Assembly (NCBI GenBank): GCA_030680795.1
Contig: JAUXUL010000043.1
Span: 48,617 to 112,616, forward strand
Source of the DNA: Anaerolineales bacterium
Lineage (GTDB): Bacteria; Chloroflexota; Anaerolineae; Anaerolineales; Villigracilaceae
Direction of reading: 5' to 3'
DNA: 64,000 nucleotides
Part shown: piece after piece, positions 45,236 through 54,043 of the stretch
Layout: each line of letters begins with the position of its first letter
Numbering within the stretch: position 1 is the first letter of the stretch
Position numbers and translations under genes: made by a program
The notes under the pieces: generated by a model
Database searches by the model: none
What the model was told of the DNA's origin: nothing
What the model saw: only the letters and a program-made list of their open reading frames with translations

Positions 45236-45333
45236 CCCCTCACCCCGATCGTGGCGATTCTTCGTCGGGACGATTTCCCCTCTCCCTTCGGGAGAGGGCA
45301 GGCGGTACACTGAGCCTGTCGAAGTGGTGAGGG
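45236..45333. repeat. Nested palindromic repeats
   Basis: Outer CCCCTCACC (45236-45244) and GGTGAGGG (45326-45333) enclose a CCCTCTCCC-ttc-GGGAGAGGG hairpin and a CACTGAGCC..TCGAAGTG palindrome, as if repeats had inserted into a repeat. Located between the lipoprotein start and the response regulator terminator. Confidence 0.8.
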
Positions 45334-45364
45334 CTTGAGATTTAAGTCATTGTAGAAGATTGTA

Positions 45365-45390
45365 GGTCACACTTTCAGTGTGACCTTTTT
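45365..45390 (+). terminator. Hairpin with T-tract, possibly repeat-derived
   Basis: GGTCACACT-ttc-AGTGTGACC-TTTTT, perfect stem. No gene reads toward it on the plus strand, so it may be another palindromic repeat rather than a working terminator. Confidence 0.55.
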
Positions 45391-45400
45391 ATATTTTCCT

Positions 45401-45424
45401 CGTCACGTTCAAAACGTGATCTAC
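45401..45424. repeat. Short palindrome CGTCACGTTC-AAAACGTGA
   Basis: Same type as the junction repeat at 43688-43713. Confidence 0.6.
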
Positions 45425-45441
45425 CCAGCCAATCATAAAAC

Positions 45442-45474
45442 AAAAAAGAGCCGAGTGTACTCGACTTCTTTTTG
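45442..45474 (-). terminator. Intrinsic terminator of the phosphorylation operon
   Basis: On the minus strand AAAAAGAAGTCGAGT-ac-ACTCGGCTCTTTTTT, 14 nt after the response regulator stop. Confidence 0.8.
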
Positions 45475-45487
45475 TATGAGCAATGCT

Positions 45488-46207
45488 TTACTCTTTACCT
45501 CGTTTGTAATCCACAAAGCGATAGCCCACGCCGCGCTCGGTGAGGATGTACTTGGGGTCGGCTGGCTCTTTCTCCAGTTTCTGACGCAGGTAGTTGATGT
45601 ACAACCGAACGTAATGCGGTTCGTCGCGGTATTCGTAGCCCCAAACTTTTTGGAGCAACTGGTCATGTGAAACAACCCAACCCGCATTTTGTACCAGATG
45701 AAAAAGCAGGCGATATTCGGTTGGACGCAATTTAACCAGCTTGCCTTCGAGCCAGATCTCGCGGCGGTCGAAATCAATTTTGAGGCGTTTGTCAATTTCA
45801 AGCAAACCGTGCATCGAGCCGCTGACTCCCTCGGTGCGGCGCAGGACCGCTTTGATGCGGCTGACGAGTTCGCGCGGGCTGAATGGCTTGGTGATGTAAT
45901 CATCCGCGCCTTGTTCAAGGCCGCGCACCCGGTCATCTTCCTCGCCTTTGGCAGTCAGCATGATGACAGGCACATTGCTGAACTCGCGCACGGTTTCCAA
46001 TACTTCGAAGCCATCGAGATCGGGCATCATCACATCCAACAGGATGATGTCCGGCGTGACATCACGCATTTTTTGAATGGCTTGCTTGCCATTAAACGCT
46101 TCGCTGACCTGGAAGCCGTCATGTTCCAGGTTCATACGAATGAAGCGCACCATGCGCTCTTCATCATCCACTACGAGAATGCGACGGCGTTCCATAGAAT
46201 CTGGCAT
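45488..46207 (-). CDS. OmpR/PhoB-family response regulator
   Basis: 239-aa regulator. Receiver: D14-D15, phospho-acceptor D58 ([14 protein letters not shown]), [26 protein letters not shown] with the conserved Lys; winged helix about 145-239 ([41 protein letters not shown]). SD AGGGAG 4-5 nt before ATG. No histidine kinase is adjacent; it ends an operon of Ser/Thr phosphorylation genes, so cross-talk through Ser/Thr phosphorylation is possible. Confidence 0.93.
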   Translation of the reverse strand: MPDSMERRRILVVDDEERMVRFIRMNLEHDGFQVSEAFNGKQAIQKMRDVTPDIILLDVMMPDLDGFEVLETVREFSNVPVIMLTAKGEEDDRVRGLEQGADDYITKPFSPRELVSRIKAVLRRTEGVSGSMHGLLEIDKRLKIDFDRREIWLEGKLVKLRPTEYRLLFHLVQNAGWVVSHDQLLQKVWGYEYRDEPHYVRLYINYLRQKLEKEPADPKYILTERGVGYRFVDYKRGKE

Positions 46208-46208
46208 A

Positions 46209-46451
46209 TTACTCCCTCACGAAACTGATGATCTTTTCTTCCTCTGCATTTTCGAGGATCTCAATAAAATTTATCTTGTTGATGGGCCAGATTACTTTGA
46301 CGACATTGCTCTCGATATAATGCAGATCCTTGCCGTCTTTTTGGCGCGGATTCATCACGACGATGAAGTTGTCTGTGGGTTTGGGCAGATCATCCAATTC
46401 ACCTGCCACTGAAGGTTCACCGGATATGTGTAAAATAACCGTATATGCCAT
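46209..46451 (-). CDS. Small conserved hypothetical protein
   Basis: 80-aa soluble, acidic protein, beta-rich ([59 protein letters not shown]). Not recognised. It lies 19 nt after the FHA gene and 1 nt before the response regulator start, so it is cotranscribed with both. Confidence 0.75.
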   Translation of the reverse strand: MAYTVILHISGEPSVAGELDDLPKPTDNFIVVMNPRQKDGKDLHYIESNVVKVIWPINKINFIEILENAEEEKIISFVRE

Positions 46452-46470
46452 GATATGCTCACTTTCCTTA

Positions 46471-46977
46471 TTAATATTTTATCAGAATTTGTATTTTCAT
46501 TTTTCCAAGCGCAACAATATCGCGATGATGGATGATTTCCTCGACATTTGAGGAAAGCCGCTTTCCATTGACATACGTGCCGTTGGCTGAACCGAGGTCC
46601 ATGCAGGTGACCCGAGCGCCCTCCCTCTTGATGACTGCGTGCAGACGTGAGACGCCCGCATCATAGGCTTGATAGGGCGAAAGGTCAATATCCGGCATGA
46701 TGGGCTGATCTTCGCTGATGCGTCCCATGGTAAATTCATTCCGCTCCGAGAGCGGCAAAACCTGCCCTGTTTCAATTAGATGAAGACTCCCCCAGGTATC
46801 ACTGCCGCCAAAGGGCTGATATAAATCACCAGATGATTTTTTAATGACTGTTTTATGTTTATCTGTGGTGAGCGGATGGGTGATCGGGGAATCTTTACCC
46901 GCCAAGAGAGCGCCACACTCTGCACAAAACATTGCTCCCGTCATATTGACTTGTTTGCAGTTGGAACAAACGATCAT
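46471..46977 (-). CDS. Zinc-ribbon FHA-domain protein
   Basis: 168-aa protein: N-terminal zinc ribbon CSNC..CAEC (residues 4-21), linker, then an FHA domain (about 85-165) with GRISEDQP, DAGVSRLHAVI (the SRLH phosphothreonine-binding stretch) and LGSANGTYVNGKRL. It would bind phosphothreonine made by the kinase of the same operon. Its ATG overlaps the preceding stop by 4 nt. Confidence 0.92.
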   Translation of the reverse strand: MIVCSNCKQVNMTGAMFCAECGALLAGKDSPITHPLTTDKHKTVIKKSSGDLYQPFGGSDTWGSLHLIETGQVLPLSERNEFTMGRISEDQPIMPDIDLSPYQAYDAGVSRLHAVIKREGARVTCMDLGSANGTYVNGKRLSSNVEEIIHHRDIVALGKMKIQILIKY

Positions 46978-48455
46978 CCTGCCTTCTCCTTGTCCCCGCT
47001 TAATAATAATGCCCGGGTACTGTATTTTATATCCTTGTTGCCAGCCAGGCTCCAGGTATGCGATTTTTCCAGATGATTAGCTTCGAACAATGCGATCTTT
47101 GCCAGGGAATGTTCCCCCAGCGAGAGCAGCTGCGTGGCAAGATTTTTCAGTTGACGGACCGCCTCATCAAATTGGCCCGCATCCGCCGCAGCCCGGGCAC
47201 GCTCCTGCATCCGATATAAATTGAGGCGCGAAAGGGCGTTCAAGATTTGGGCGGGAGGCGCTTCAACTGATGGGTTTTGCATAATATCACGGGTCAGTTT
47301 TAAACGAATTGGAGGAACAGGTCTTGGTCTGGCCATGATCGAGGTTTTTATGGAACCGTCAAGTAGTGTCAGCACATCGCCATCCAGCGCATCTGGATTG
47401 ACAAGAAATTCAAATAATACATGCAGGGCAGTATCCTGCAAAATAGGTCCGAGATGGATGGGCGATTCGACTTCTATGAACCCGCCTTCAGGCTGTATAC
47501 GAAACGCATAATTTATCTTGATATGTCCCTGCTGCTTAAATTCAAGTAGAACCTCGTCTGCATAAGATTTGACCAGCGCCTTGAATTTGTCAATCAGCAG
47601 GCGTTCAATATCCTTTGGTTTTGAGATGTAAGCGGACGAACCGCCCGTCTTACCTGCAAGTGCATCCAAAAAGATGTCGTTCCACTCATGTCCAATGCCC
47701 ATAGCGGTGATGCCAATATGTTGAGCGGCGGCTTCTTCGGCAAGTTTCAAGCAGGCCTGTTCATCGCCATAGGTCTTTCCATCCGTTAGAAGAATCATAT
47801 GGTTAACACGCGAGGCATCCAAAGTGCGGCGAATCTCTTTTATCCCCGCCTGCAAGCCCTTATAGATCTCGGTTGCGCCGGAGGCCTGCATCATTCGTAT
47901 GCGCTCCTCGTGCTTCTTTTTATTGAGTTCGAGCGAGGCAGGGACAATGACTTCGGCGCGATCACTAAAAGCCACAACGCTCAAAACATCTTCCGGGCGC
48001 AAACTGCGCAACAGTTGAACGGCCGTGGCTTTTACAAAATCGAGTTTGTCTCCCTGCATGGATGTGGAACGATCCAGAATCAGGCAGATATTCAGCGGCG
48101 AGGATGAAATTTTTTCCTTTTGTTCGCGCGGACTTACTTCAAGAAGGGCATAGATCAATTGCGGTTCATTCAACTGCATGAGGCTGGGACGGCTGAAACT
48201 TACTTCATGTTTTATGACGCTGCTGACTTCAATTTCAGGAGGCAGGGTTGCATCGTATAAATTACGCCGTTTTGGGTTCGAGAGCACTTCATAGGCTTGC
48301 TGTGTTTCAAGAAATAACTCGGTCTCACCAGGGGCTATATTCTTATCAGGGTGCAGGCGCTGGGCCGACTCAATGTAAGCGCGTTTAATATCCTCCTGCG
48401 GTGCATCACGGAAGACACCCAAAACTTCATAATAATCGGGCTTACTAGGCGGCAT
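46974..48455 (-). CDS. J-domain and VWA-domain fusion protein
   Basis: 493-aa cytoplasmic protein. Residues 6-70 are a DnaJ domain with the Hsp70-activating HPD at 35-37 (RLHPDKN) and YEVLSNPKRRNLYD. Residues 115-300 are a von Willebrand A domain with intact MIDAS DRSTS (128-132) and LLTDGKTYGDE; a beta-rich region and a helical tail (about 400-490) follow. J plus VWA in one chain suggests a chaperone-recruiting, metal-dependent adhesion scaffold. It begins 2 nt after the phosphatase stop. Confidence 0.92.
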   Translation of the reverse strand: MPPSKPDYYEVLGVFRDAPQEDIKRAYIESAQRLHPDKNIAPGETELFLETQQAYEVLSNPKRRNLYDATLPPEIEVSSVIKHEVSFSRPSLMQLNEPQLIYALLEVSPREQKEKISSSPLNICLILDRSTSMQGDKLDFVKATAVQLLRSLRPEDVLSVVAFSDRAEVIVPASLELNKKKHEERIRMMQASGATEIYKGLQAGIKEIRRTLDASRVNHMILLTDGKTYGDEQACLKLAEEAAAQHIGITAMGIGHEWNDIFLDALAGKTGGSSAYISKPKDIERLLIDKFKALVKSYADEVLLEFKQQGHIKINYAFRIQPEGGFIEVESPIHLGPILQDTALHVLFEFLVNPDALDGDVLTLLDGSIKTSIMARPRPVPPIRLKLTRDIMQNPSVEAPPAQILNALSRLNLYRMQERARAAADAGQFDEAVRQLKNLATQLLSLGEHSLAKIALFEANHLEKSHTWSLAGNKDIKYSTRALLLSGDKEKAG

Positions 48456-48457
48456 GA

Positions 48458-49369
48458 TTATCCGATCATCTGCGCAAGGATGACTGAAATATTATCGGGT
48501 CCACCGGCGGCGTTGGCGGCTTCAACCAGGTTACGGCACGCGCGATGCAGGCTGGGCGCCTGGGTGACGATGCGGATGATGTCGTCCTCGCTGATCACAC
48601 CCCACAGACCATCACTACAGATCATCAGATAGCCGCTATTCGGAAATGGAACGGTAAATATATCGGCTTCCAGAGATTCTCCCTGGCCCAACGCACGGAT
48701 CAAAACATTGCGATGGGGAAAGTTTTCGGCTTCATACTTGTTGAGGTGTCCGAGCTCTTCCAGTCGTTTGACCAGTGAATGGTCGCGTGTGATCGGCTCG
48801 ATACTTCCGTCCTGGTGAATGGCATAAGCGCGGCTGTCACCCACATGTGCGATGGTCATCTGTTGTCCCAACACAAGCGCGGCGGTCAGGGTAGTACCGC
48901 TGCCTGGCGCTTCACGCTGAACGTATTGATGGGCCTCCATAATGGAAGCCTCCATCACTTCCTGCAGAGAAACCTGAAGGTTCTGTGTGGGCAGGTTGTA
49001 TAAATAGGAATGGAATTTTTTGGTGATGTTACCGCCCATGATTCGAATGGCGGCATTGCTTGCCACTTCTCCAAACTGGTGCCCCCCCATTCCGTCCGCT
49101 ACAATGTATAAGCCAAAGGGAACGTTTTCGGCGCTGCCTGAAATGGTGGAGGTAAGCGCAAGCACGCTATCTTCATTATGTTCACGCTGCTTGCCAACAG
49201 ACTGGCCCACAGCGGCAACCAGCTGTTTAATCTCATATCTAAAATTCTGGTTTGTGATAATGGAATTGATCTGATGATTTGAAAGCGGCATAGTGGTGGC
49301 CGGATTGGTCTGTTTCTGTTTTACGCGTTCTTTCTTAGCACCAAATAGTTTTCGAAAAAAATCAATCAC
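48458..49369 (-). CDS. PP2C-family Ser/Thr phosphatase
   Basis: 303-aa phosphatase. N-terminal basic segment (1-45), then the PP2C domain with metal ligands in REHNEDSVL, VADGMGGHQFGEVAS, HVGDSRAY, TRDHSLV, CSDGLWG and GGPDNISVI. It reverses phosphorylation by the adjacent kinase. GTG start with SD AAGGAG 6 nt upstream. Confidence 0.94.
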   Translation of the reverse strand: MIDFFRKLFGAKKERVKQKQTNPATTMPLSNHQINSIITNQNFRYEIKQLVAAVGQSVGKQREHNEDSVLALTSTISGSAENVPFGLYIVADGMGGHQFGEVASNAAIRIMGGNITKKFHSYLYNLPTQNLQVSLQEVMEASIMEAHQYVQREAPGSGTTLTAALVLGQQMTIAHVGDSRAYAIHQDGSIEPITRDHSLVKRLEELGHLNKYEAENFPHRNVLIRALGQGESLEADIFTVPFPNSGYLMICSDGLWGVISEDDIIRIVTQAPSLHRACRNLVEAANAAGGPDNISVILAQMIG

Positions 49370-49380
49370 GTGAACTCCTT

Positions 49381-51267
49381 TTAGGCGGACAGAGCGTAGA
49401 CATTATGATCTGTTGAGCCGAAATATACAATATTGTCAAATACAATCGGCGAACCAGTGATGGCAGCCTGGGATTCAAATTTCCAACGCAATCGGCCCGT
49501 GCGATATTCAAGACAATACATACTGCCGTCCACAGACCCGCAATAAACAGAGTCCTTATAAACGGCCGGCGAACTGCCCACCTGATTATCAGTGCGGAAA
49601 CGCCAAACCTCCTTGGAGGTACGTATATCAATGCAATAGATAAATCCGTCCGATGCACCGATAAAAATTAGATCATCCGCGATCGCAGGAGATGAGATCG
49701 ACCCTTTACCCAGGCGGAACTTCCAAATTGCCCAGCCGTTCCTGGCATCCAATGAAAAAAGAGTCCCATCTACTGAGGCGGCATAAACAGCCTGCCCTTT
49801 ATGGATCGGAGAGGATGTGATCGAACGTTTTGCCTGAAAACGCCATTTCATCTCGCCCCGAAAATCAAGGGCATACATGGTGCCGGATTCTGTTCCAAAA
49901 TAAATCATTTCATTTGCCACCAGCGGTGTGGAGTGGATCGGCGCATCTGTAGAAAATTTCCAGACTGCCCGGCCTGAATTAGCATTGACAGCATGCAGGT
50001 CCTGATCATCCGATCCGAAGAAAATATGCCCCTCCGCAAATCGGGGTGAGGAGTAAATTTTTCCTTCTGAAAAATAGGTCCACACCACTTTGCCGGTATG
50101 CGCACTGACGACATGCAAACGCTGGTCTTCTGAACAGAAGAATACATTGTCGTCATAAACCAATGGACGGGAAACGATGCCGCCATCTGCCGGGTATTTC
50201 CACTTGAATCGTCCATCTGCGGCATCCAAGGCATACAGGTTATTATCATAACAGCCAATGAACAAACTGCCCTGATGCATTAACGGCGTGCCGCGTATCT
50301 CATCCTCGCATTTAAATGACCACAACGGTTTAATTCCTCCGCTTGAAACAGGCAATCCGGAAGTGATCCTGGAGAGCGCCCCGGTTTTATGCGCAACTTT
50401 CATCAGCGCATCTTTCATGGCCGCAGCGCTGGAGAATCGCTCTGTGGGGTCATATTGCAAAGCCGTGTTCACGACCGCCTCAAATTCCACTGAAATATTG
50501 GAATTGATACGCCGCACAGGGCGCTCCGCAAAGGAAAAAGGCGGCTCATGGCGCGGGTCGCGGTGTGTAACTGCATGGTGCAAAGTCGCACCCATCGAAT
50601 AAATATCCGCAAGCGGGGTGGCTTCACCACGATACTGTTCAGGAGGAGAGTATCCTTCTGTGCCGATCATCGTCCCTTTTTGCCCGGATTGGAAAGTCTT
50701 GGCGATGCCAAAATCCACAAGCACCACATCCCCATTATGGTTGATCATCACATTGGACGGCTTCATATCGCGGAAAATGATCGGGTCTGGTTTATGCCCG
50801 TGCAGGTACGCCAGCACGTCACAAAGCTGGATCGCCCAACTGATCACCTGGTCTTCGGGTAAAAATCCATCCGCATCGCTGATCACAGTTTCAAGGTCTT
50901 TCCCGTGAATAAACTCCAAAACGAGATAAGAATGATCGTTCTGCGTAAAATAATCGTAAATGCGCGGAATGGCGGGATGATTGAGCGTGGCAAGCATGTT
51001 GGCCTCGCGCTCAAAATTTTTCACAATGGTCTGGCGCACCAGCGGATCTGGAGCAAGATTGATCATCTCCTTTACCGCCACCAACTTGACCACATTTGGA
51101 AAATGCAGGTCGCGGGCGCGATAGACAGACCCCATGCCGCCTATACCAATGACATCCTGAATGGTGTATCGGTCTACAAGCTTCACACCAGAATGCAATT
51201 GCTGGCGCTGCGATGGTTGATCTCCTGATCCTGAACCAATGGGCGATGTAATATTTTTTGTTTCCAG
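49381..51267 (-). CDS. Ser/Thr protein kinase with cytoplasmic beta-propeller
   Basis: Eukaryotic-like kinase of 628 aa if started at the CTG at 51267, which has AGGAG 6 nt upstream and lies 28 nt after the predicted transcript start; the frame extends to 51393 but through its own promoter. Kinase domain about 34-290: G-loop IGIGGMGSVY, VAVKEM, catalytic loop FRDMKPSN (HRD changed to FRD), VDFGIAK, SPPEQY. The C-terminal half is about eight PQQ-type blades (LYALDAADGRFKWKYPAD; LHVVSAHTGKVVWTYF) with no transmembrane segment between, so the propeller is probably intracellular and senses an internal ligand or partner. Confidence 0.9.
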   Translation of the reverse strand: METKNITSPIGSGSGDQPSQRQQLHSGVKLVDRYTIQDVIGIGGMGSVYRARDLHFPNVVKLVAVKEMINLAPDPLVRQTIVKNFEREANMLATLNHPAIPRIYDYFTQNDHSYLVLEFIHGKDLETVISDADGFLPEDQVISWAIQLCDVLAYLHGHKPDPIIFRDMKPSNVMINHNGDVVLVDFGIAKTFQSGQKGTMIGTEGYSPPEQYRGEATPLADIYSMGATLHHAVTHRDPRHEPPFSFAERPVRRINSNISVEFEAVVNTALQYDPTERFSSAAAMKDALMKVAHKTGALSRITSGLPVSSGGIKPLWSFKCEDEIRGTPLMHQGSLFIGCYDNNLYALDAADGRFKWKYPADGGIVSRPLVYDDNVFFCSEDQRLHVVSAHTGKVVWTYFSEGKIYSSPRFAEGHIFFGSDDQDLHAVNANSGRAVWKFSTDAPIHSTPLVANEMIYFGTESGTMYALDFRGEMKWRFQAKRSITSSPIHKGQAVYAASVDGTLFSLDARNGWAIWKFRLGKGSISSPAIADDLIFIGASDGFIYCIDIRTSKEVWRFRTDNQVGSSPAVYKDSVYCGSVDGSMYCLEYRTGRLRWKFESQAAITGSPIVFDNIVYFGSTDHNVYALSA

Positions 51268-51301
51268 AGAAGGCTCCTGCTCACGTGCAAGTGAATAATG
51301 A

Positions 51302-51330
51302 ATTATAGTGTGCAGTGAAGGGAATTGCAA
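51302..51330 (-). promoter_or_regulatory. Promoter of the kinase operon
   Basis: TTGCAA (51330-51325), 17-bp spacer, TATAAT (51307-51302) on the minus strand; start near 51295. It fixes the kinase start downstream of this point. Confidence 0.75.
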
Positions 51331-51369
51331 ATGCGGGGCAATTGCAATTTTGTCAACGAACAGGCTTGC

Positions 51370-52023
51370 ATGAAAACCATTTCTACGGCACAATGCACTT
51401 CGGTGAAAATTCTAGCAGTAAGCGATCAGGTCGTTGAGCGCATGTACACCCTTGTGCCAAACGGACACTTTCAAGGAACAGAGATCATCCTAGGGTGCGG
51501 TGATCTGCCTTATTCATATCTGGAATACCTCGTCACCATGTTGAACGTGCAGATGTGCTACGTGCCAGGTAACCACGACCCTCAAAACGACCTGACGGAT
51601 GAGCGCTCAAGAGCCGAAGGCGGCTCCAACCTCGATCTGAAAACTGCGTGGCACAAAAATATTTTGATCGGCGGCTTTGGCGGCAGCATCCGTTACCGAC
51701 CTGACGGGATCAATCAATACACCCAGTCTGAGGCCTGCCTGCGCGCCTTTCGTATGCTTCCTGCATTACTGCTGAACCGCATCAAATATGGCCGCACCAT
51801 GGACATCCTGATCAGCCATTCGCCGCCTTTCGGAATTCATGATGACCTGGACTCAGCGCATAACGGCTTGAAAGCCCTGAACTGGCTTATTCACATTGCC
51901 AAACCGCGCTACCATTTTCATGGTCATACCCATTTTTACAAAAACAACCTGGAAGCCCAGGAAACCATGGTTGGCAGAACGAAAGTTATAAATGTTTATC
52001 CTTACAAAATACTGGAAGTGTAA
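51370..52023 (+). CDS. Calcineurin-like metallophosphoesterase
   Basis: 217-aa metal-dependent phosphoesterase: ILAVSDQV, ILGCGDLP, VPGNHDPQ, LISHSPPFGIHD and FHGHTHFY supply the two-metal site (the first motif has D but lacks the usual DxH). Start at the ATG at 51370 rather than the TTG at 51325, which overlaps the divergent promoter. Substrate unknown. First of five plus-strand genes. Confidence 0.85.
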   Translation: MKTISTAQCTSVKILAVSDQVVERMYTLVPNGHFQGTEIILGCGDLPYSYLEYLVTMLNVQMCYVPGNHDPQNDLTDERSRAEGGSNLDLKTAWHKNILIGGFGGSIRYRPDGINQYTQSEACLRAFRMLPALLLNRIKYGRTMDILISHSPPFGIHDDLDSAHNGLKALNWLIHIAKPRYHFHGHTHFYKNNLEAQETMVGRTKVINVYPYKILEV

Positions 52024-52176
52024 ATTATCAATCGATCACCATTCTGGAGTCCATCAGCTTGCTGATTGCTAACGCATATTTCAGGCGGCACCCACAGGGC
52101 AAGCGGGCCGCCTGACTCCAGAGTTTTTCGCGAAATACTGATTATTGGAACAATTAATAACGGAAGAGAGTTGGAA

Positions 52177-53028
52177 ATGTCAGACGAACTTAATGCACGC
52201 GCACGCGCAGACTTTAGCAGGGCGCGTTTTAAATCCTTCATCAACCAGGTTTTTTCTGTGATCGCGGGCAGGCACACTACTACTTTGCTGTCTTACGACG
52301 AGATCAAGGAAAAACTACGTATTGGGGGTCCCATCTATCGGGGAGTAAAAACCGTTCGTGTGGATCAGATTGCGGGGAGTCTGAACCGCTATCATGAATT
52401 TGACCGCGCCTTCCTGCCCAGGGAAGATCAACTCGCCAGCCGCTGGCAAAAAGTTGACCGCGCCTTTTATCAGGATATTAATCTCCCGCCCGTGGTTTTA
52501 TATAAAGTCGGCGATGTCTATTTCGTTGTGGATGGCCATCACCGTGTTTCGGTGGCGCGTGAGCAGGGACAGGAATTCATAGATGCAGAAGTGCGCGAAT
52601 GTGCCACGAGGGTGAACATCACAGCGGATATAAAACCCGAGGACCTTCAAATCCTCGGCGCAAAGGTTGATTTTTTGGAACGCACCGCGTTGGATAGCCT
52701 CCGCCCACAGGCAAAGATAAAAAGCACCATCCCGGATGGATTTACACGCATGCTCGAGCACATCGCTGTGCATCGTTACTTTATGGGAATAGATCTCGAG
52801 CGCGACATTTCTGAAGAAGAAGCTGTGGCTCATTGGTACGACTCGGTTTACACGCCCATTATTGAGATCATCCGCAAGAGCGGCATCTTAAAGGAATTCC
52901 CCAACAAAACCGAAGGCGATCTGTATTTGTGGACACTCGACCATCAGCATTATTTATCTAAAGAAGAAGGTCAGCCCCTTCAACCACCGGAAACAGCCGC
53001 CAATCAATTCATCCAGGAAAACGAGTAA
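52177..53028 (+). CDS. ParB/sulfiredoxin-fold protein
   Basis: 283-aa soluble protein. A ParB-like nuclease fold is visible at about 45-130: KTVRVDQIAGSLNRYHEFDRAFLP, NLPPVVLYKVGDVYFVVDGHHRVSVAREQG. The C-terminal half (MLEHIAVHRYFMGIDLERDISEEEAVAHWYDSVY; YLWTLDHQHYL) is a conserved block I associate with DUF4032-type proteins, uncertainly. The ATG at 52177 is preferred over 52066 because the longer N-terminus is encoded by a palindromic intergenic segment. Function unknown. Confidence 0.8.
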   Translation: MSDELNARARADFSRARFKSFINQVFSVIAGRHTTTLLSYDEIKEKLRIGGPIYRGVKTVRVDQIAGSLNRYHEFDRAFLPREDQLASRWQKVDRAFYQDINLPPVVLYKVGDVYFVVDGHHRVSVAREQGQEFIDAEVRECATRVNITADIKPEDLQILGAKVDFLERTALDSLRPQAKIKSTIPDGFTRMLEHIAVHRYFMGIDLERDISEEEAVAHWYDSVYTPIIEIIRKSGILKEFPNKTEGDLYLWTLDHQHYLSKEEGQPLQPPETAANQFIQENE

Positions 53029-53032
53029 ATAC

Positions 53033-53941
53033 ATGACTAACCTTCACCCGCTCGCCGGAGTCTACGCTGCCGCAGTAACTCCCATAAAACCCGATTCATC
53101 CCTGGACCTCGAATCTGTTCCCACGCTATTGCGTTTTCTGGCCTCGCGCGGATGCCACGGCGTCTTGCTCTTCGGCACCACTGGCGAGGGACCCTCCTTC
53201 TCGCCCAAAGAACGCGAGACATTGATGCGTGCTGCGCGTGTCTATCGCCAGCAATTGCCCGGGTTTAAACTACTGGTAGGCACAGGCACACCCAGCCTTT
53301 CGGAATCGATCGAATTAACCAAACTCGCATTTGACCTCGGTTACGACGGTGTGATTGTCCTGCCGCCCTATTATTTCCGCAAAGCGACAGATGAGGGTTT
53401 GTTCAACTGGTTCAGTGAATTGATCACGAAAGCCGTGCCGAAAAATAAATATTTGCTTGGCTATCACATCCCGGTTATGACAGGCGTTGGCTTCTCACTG
53501 GATTTGCTTGCCCGCTTGAAAGAAAAATTCCCCATTCAATTTGCTGGCATCAAAGACTCATCACACGATGAAAACTTTGCGGTTGAACTTGGCAAACGCT
53601 TCGGCAGGGACCTGCTCGTGCTCAACGGCACGGATTCATATTTTCAGCATGCCTTGAAAAATCATGCACAGGGAGCGATCACCGCGCCTGCGAATTTGAT
53701 CTCCGACAACTTGCGCCAGATTTGGGATTTGTTTCAGGAAGGCCAAGACTCCTCGGAAATTCAGGCGAAGGTCACCGAACAAAGACATTTGCTGGAAAAA
53801 TACTCGCCCATCGCCCCGATCTTGAAAGGGTTGTTGCATAAAATCCATGGCCTGCCGCGCTGGACGGTGAGACTGCCATTGGAAGAAATTGACGATGCTT
53901 TGATCGAGCAGGCAGTAAAAGAAATAACCGGGAGACCCTAA
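53033..53941 (+). CDS. Dihydrodipicolinate synthase-family aldolase
   Basis: 302-aa class I aldolase of the DapA/NAL family: GVYAAAVTPIKPD, substrate loop GTTGEGPS, catalytic Tyr in LLGYHIPVM, Schiff-base Lys in FAGIKDSSHDE, and NGTDSYF. DapA itself is possible, but the HIP around the Tyr and the isolated location suggest another family member (2-keto acid aldolase). Starts 4 nt after the ParB-like gene. Its last codons and stop lie in the left arm of an inverted repeat. Confidence 0.87.
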   Translation: MTNLHPLAGVYAAAVTPIKPDSSLDLESVPTLLRFLASRGCHGVLLFGTTGEGPSFSPKERETLMRAARVYRQQLPGFKLLVGTGTPSLSESIELTKLAFDLGYDGVIVLPPYYFRKATDEGLFNWFSELITKAVPKNKYLLGYHIPVMTGVGFSLDLLARLKEKFPIQFAGIKDSSHDENFAVELGKRFGRDLLVLNGTDSYFQHALKNHAQGAITAPANLISDNLRQIWDLFQEGQDSSEIQAKVTEQRHLLEKYSPIAPILKGLLHKIHGLPRWTVRLPLEEIDDALIEQAVKEITGRP

Positions 53942-54031
53942 AGGTTTTTCCAGTAAAGCCAATCGTAAAATAAAAAAACAGATTCTTGTTGACACGCAAA
54001 TTTTCCTTTTACAAAGAAAACCTTTAGGGTC
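53934..54031. repeat. Inverted repeat around the dapA-like stop
   Basis: GACCCTAAAGGTTTTTC (53934-53950) and GAAAACCTTTAGGGTC (54016-54031), 65 nt apart. The left arm supplies the TAA stop of the aldolase. Transcribed, it would form a terminator-like stem between the two genes. Confidence 0.8.
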
Positions 54032-54043
54032 TTTCATATTAAC

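Noticed and set aside
51268..51393. Longer N-terminus of the Ser/Thr kinase
   Set aside because: It overlaps a strong promoter for the same gene and has no homology or SD.
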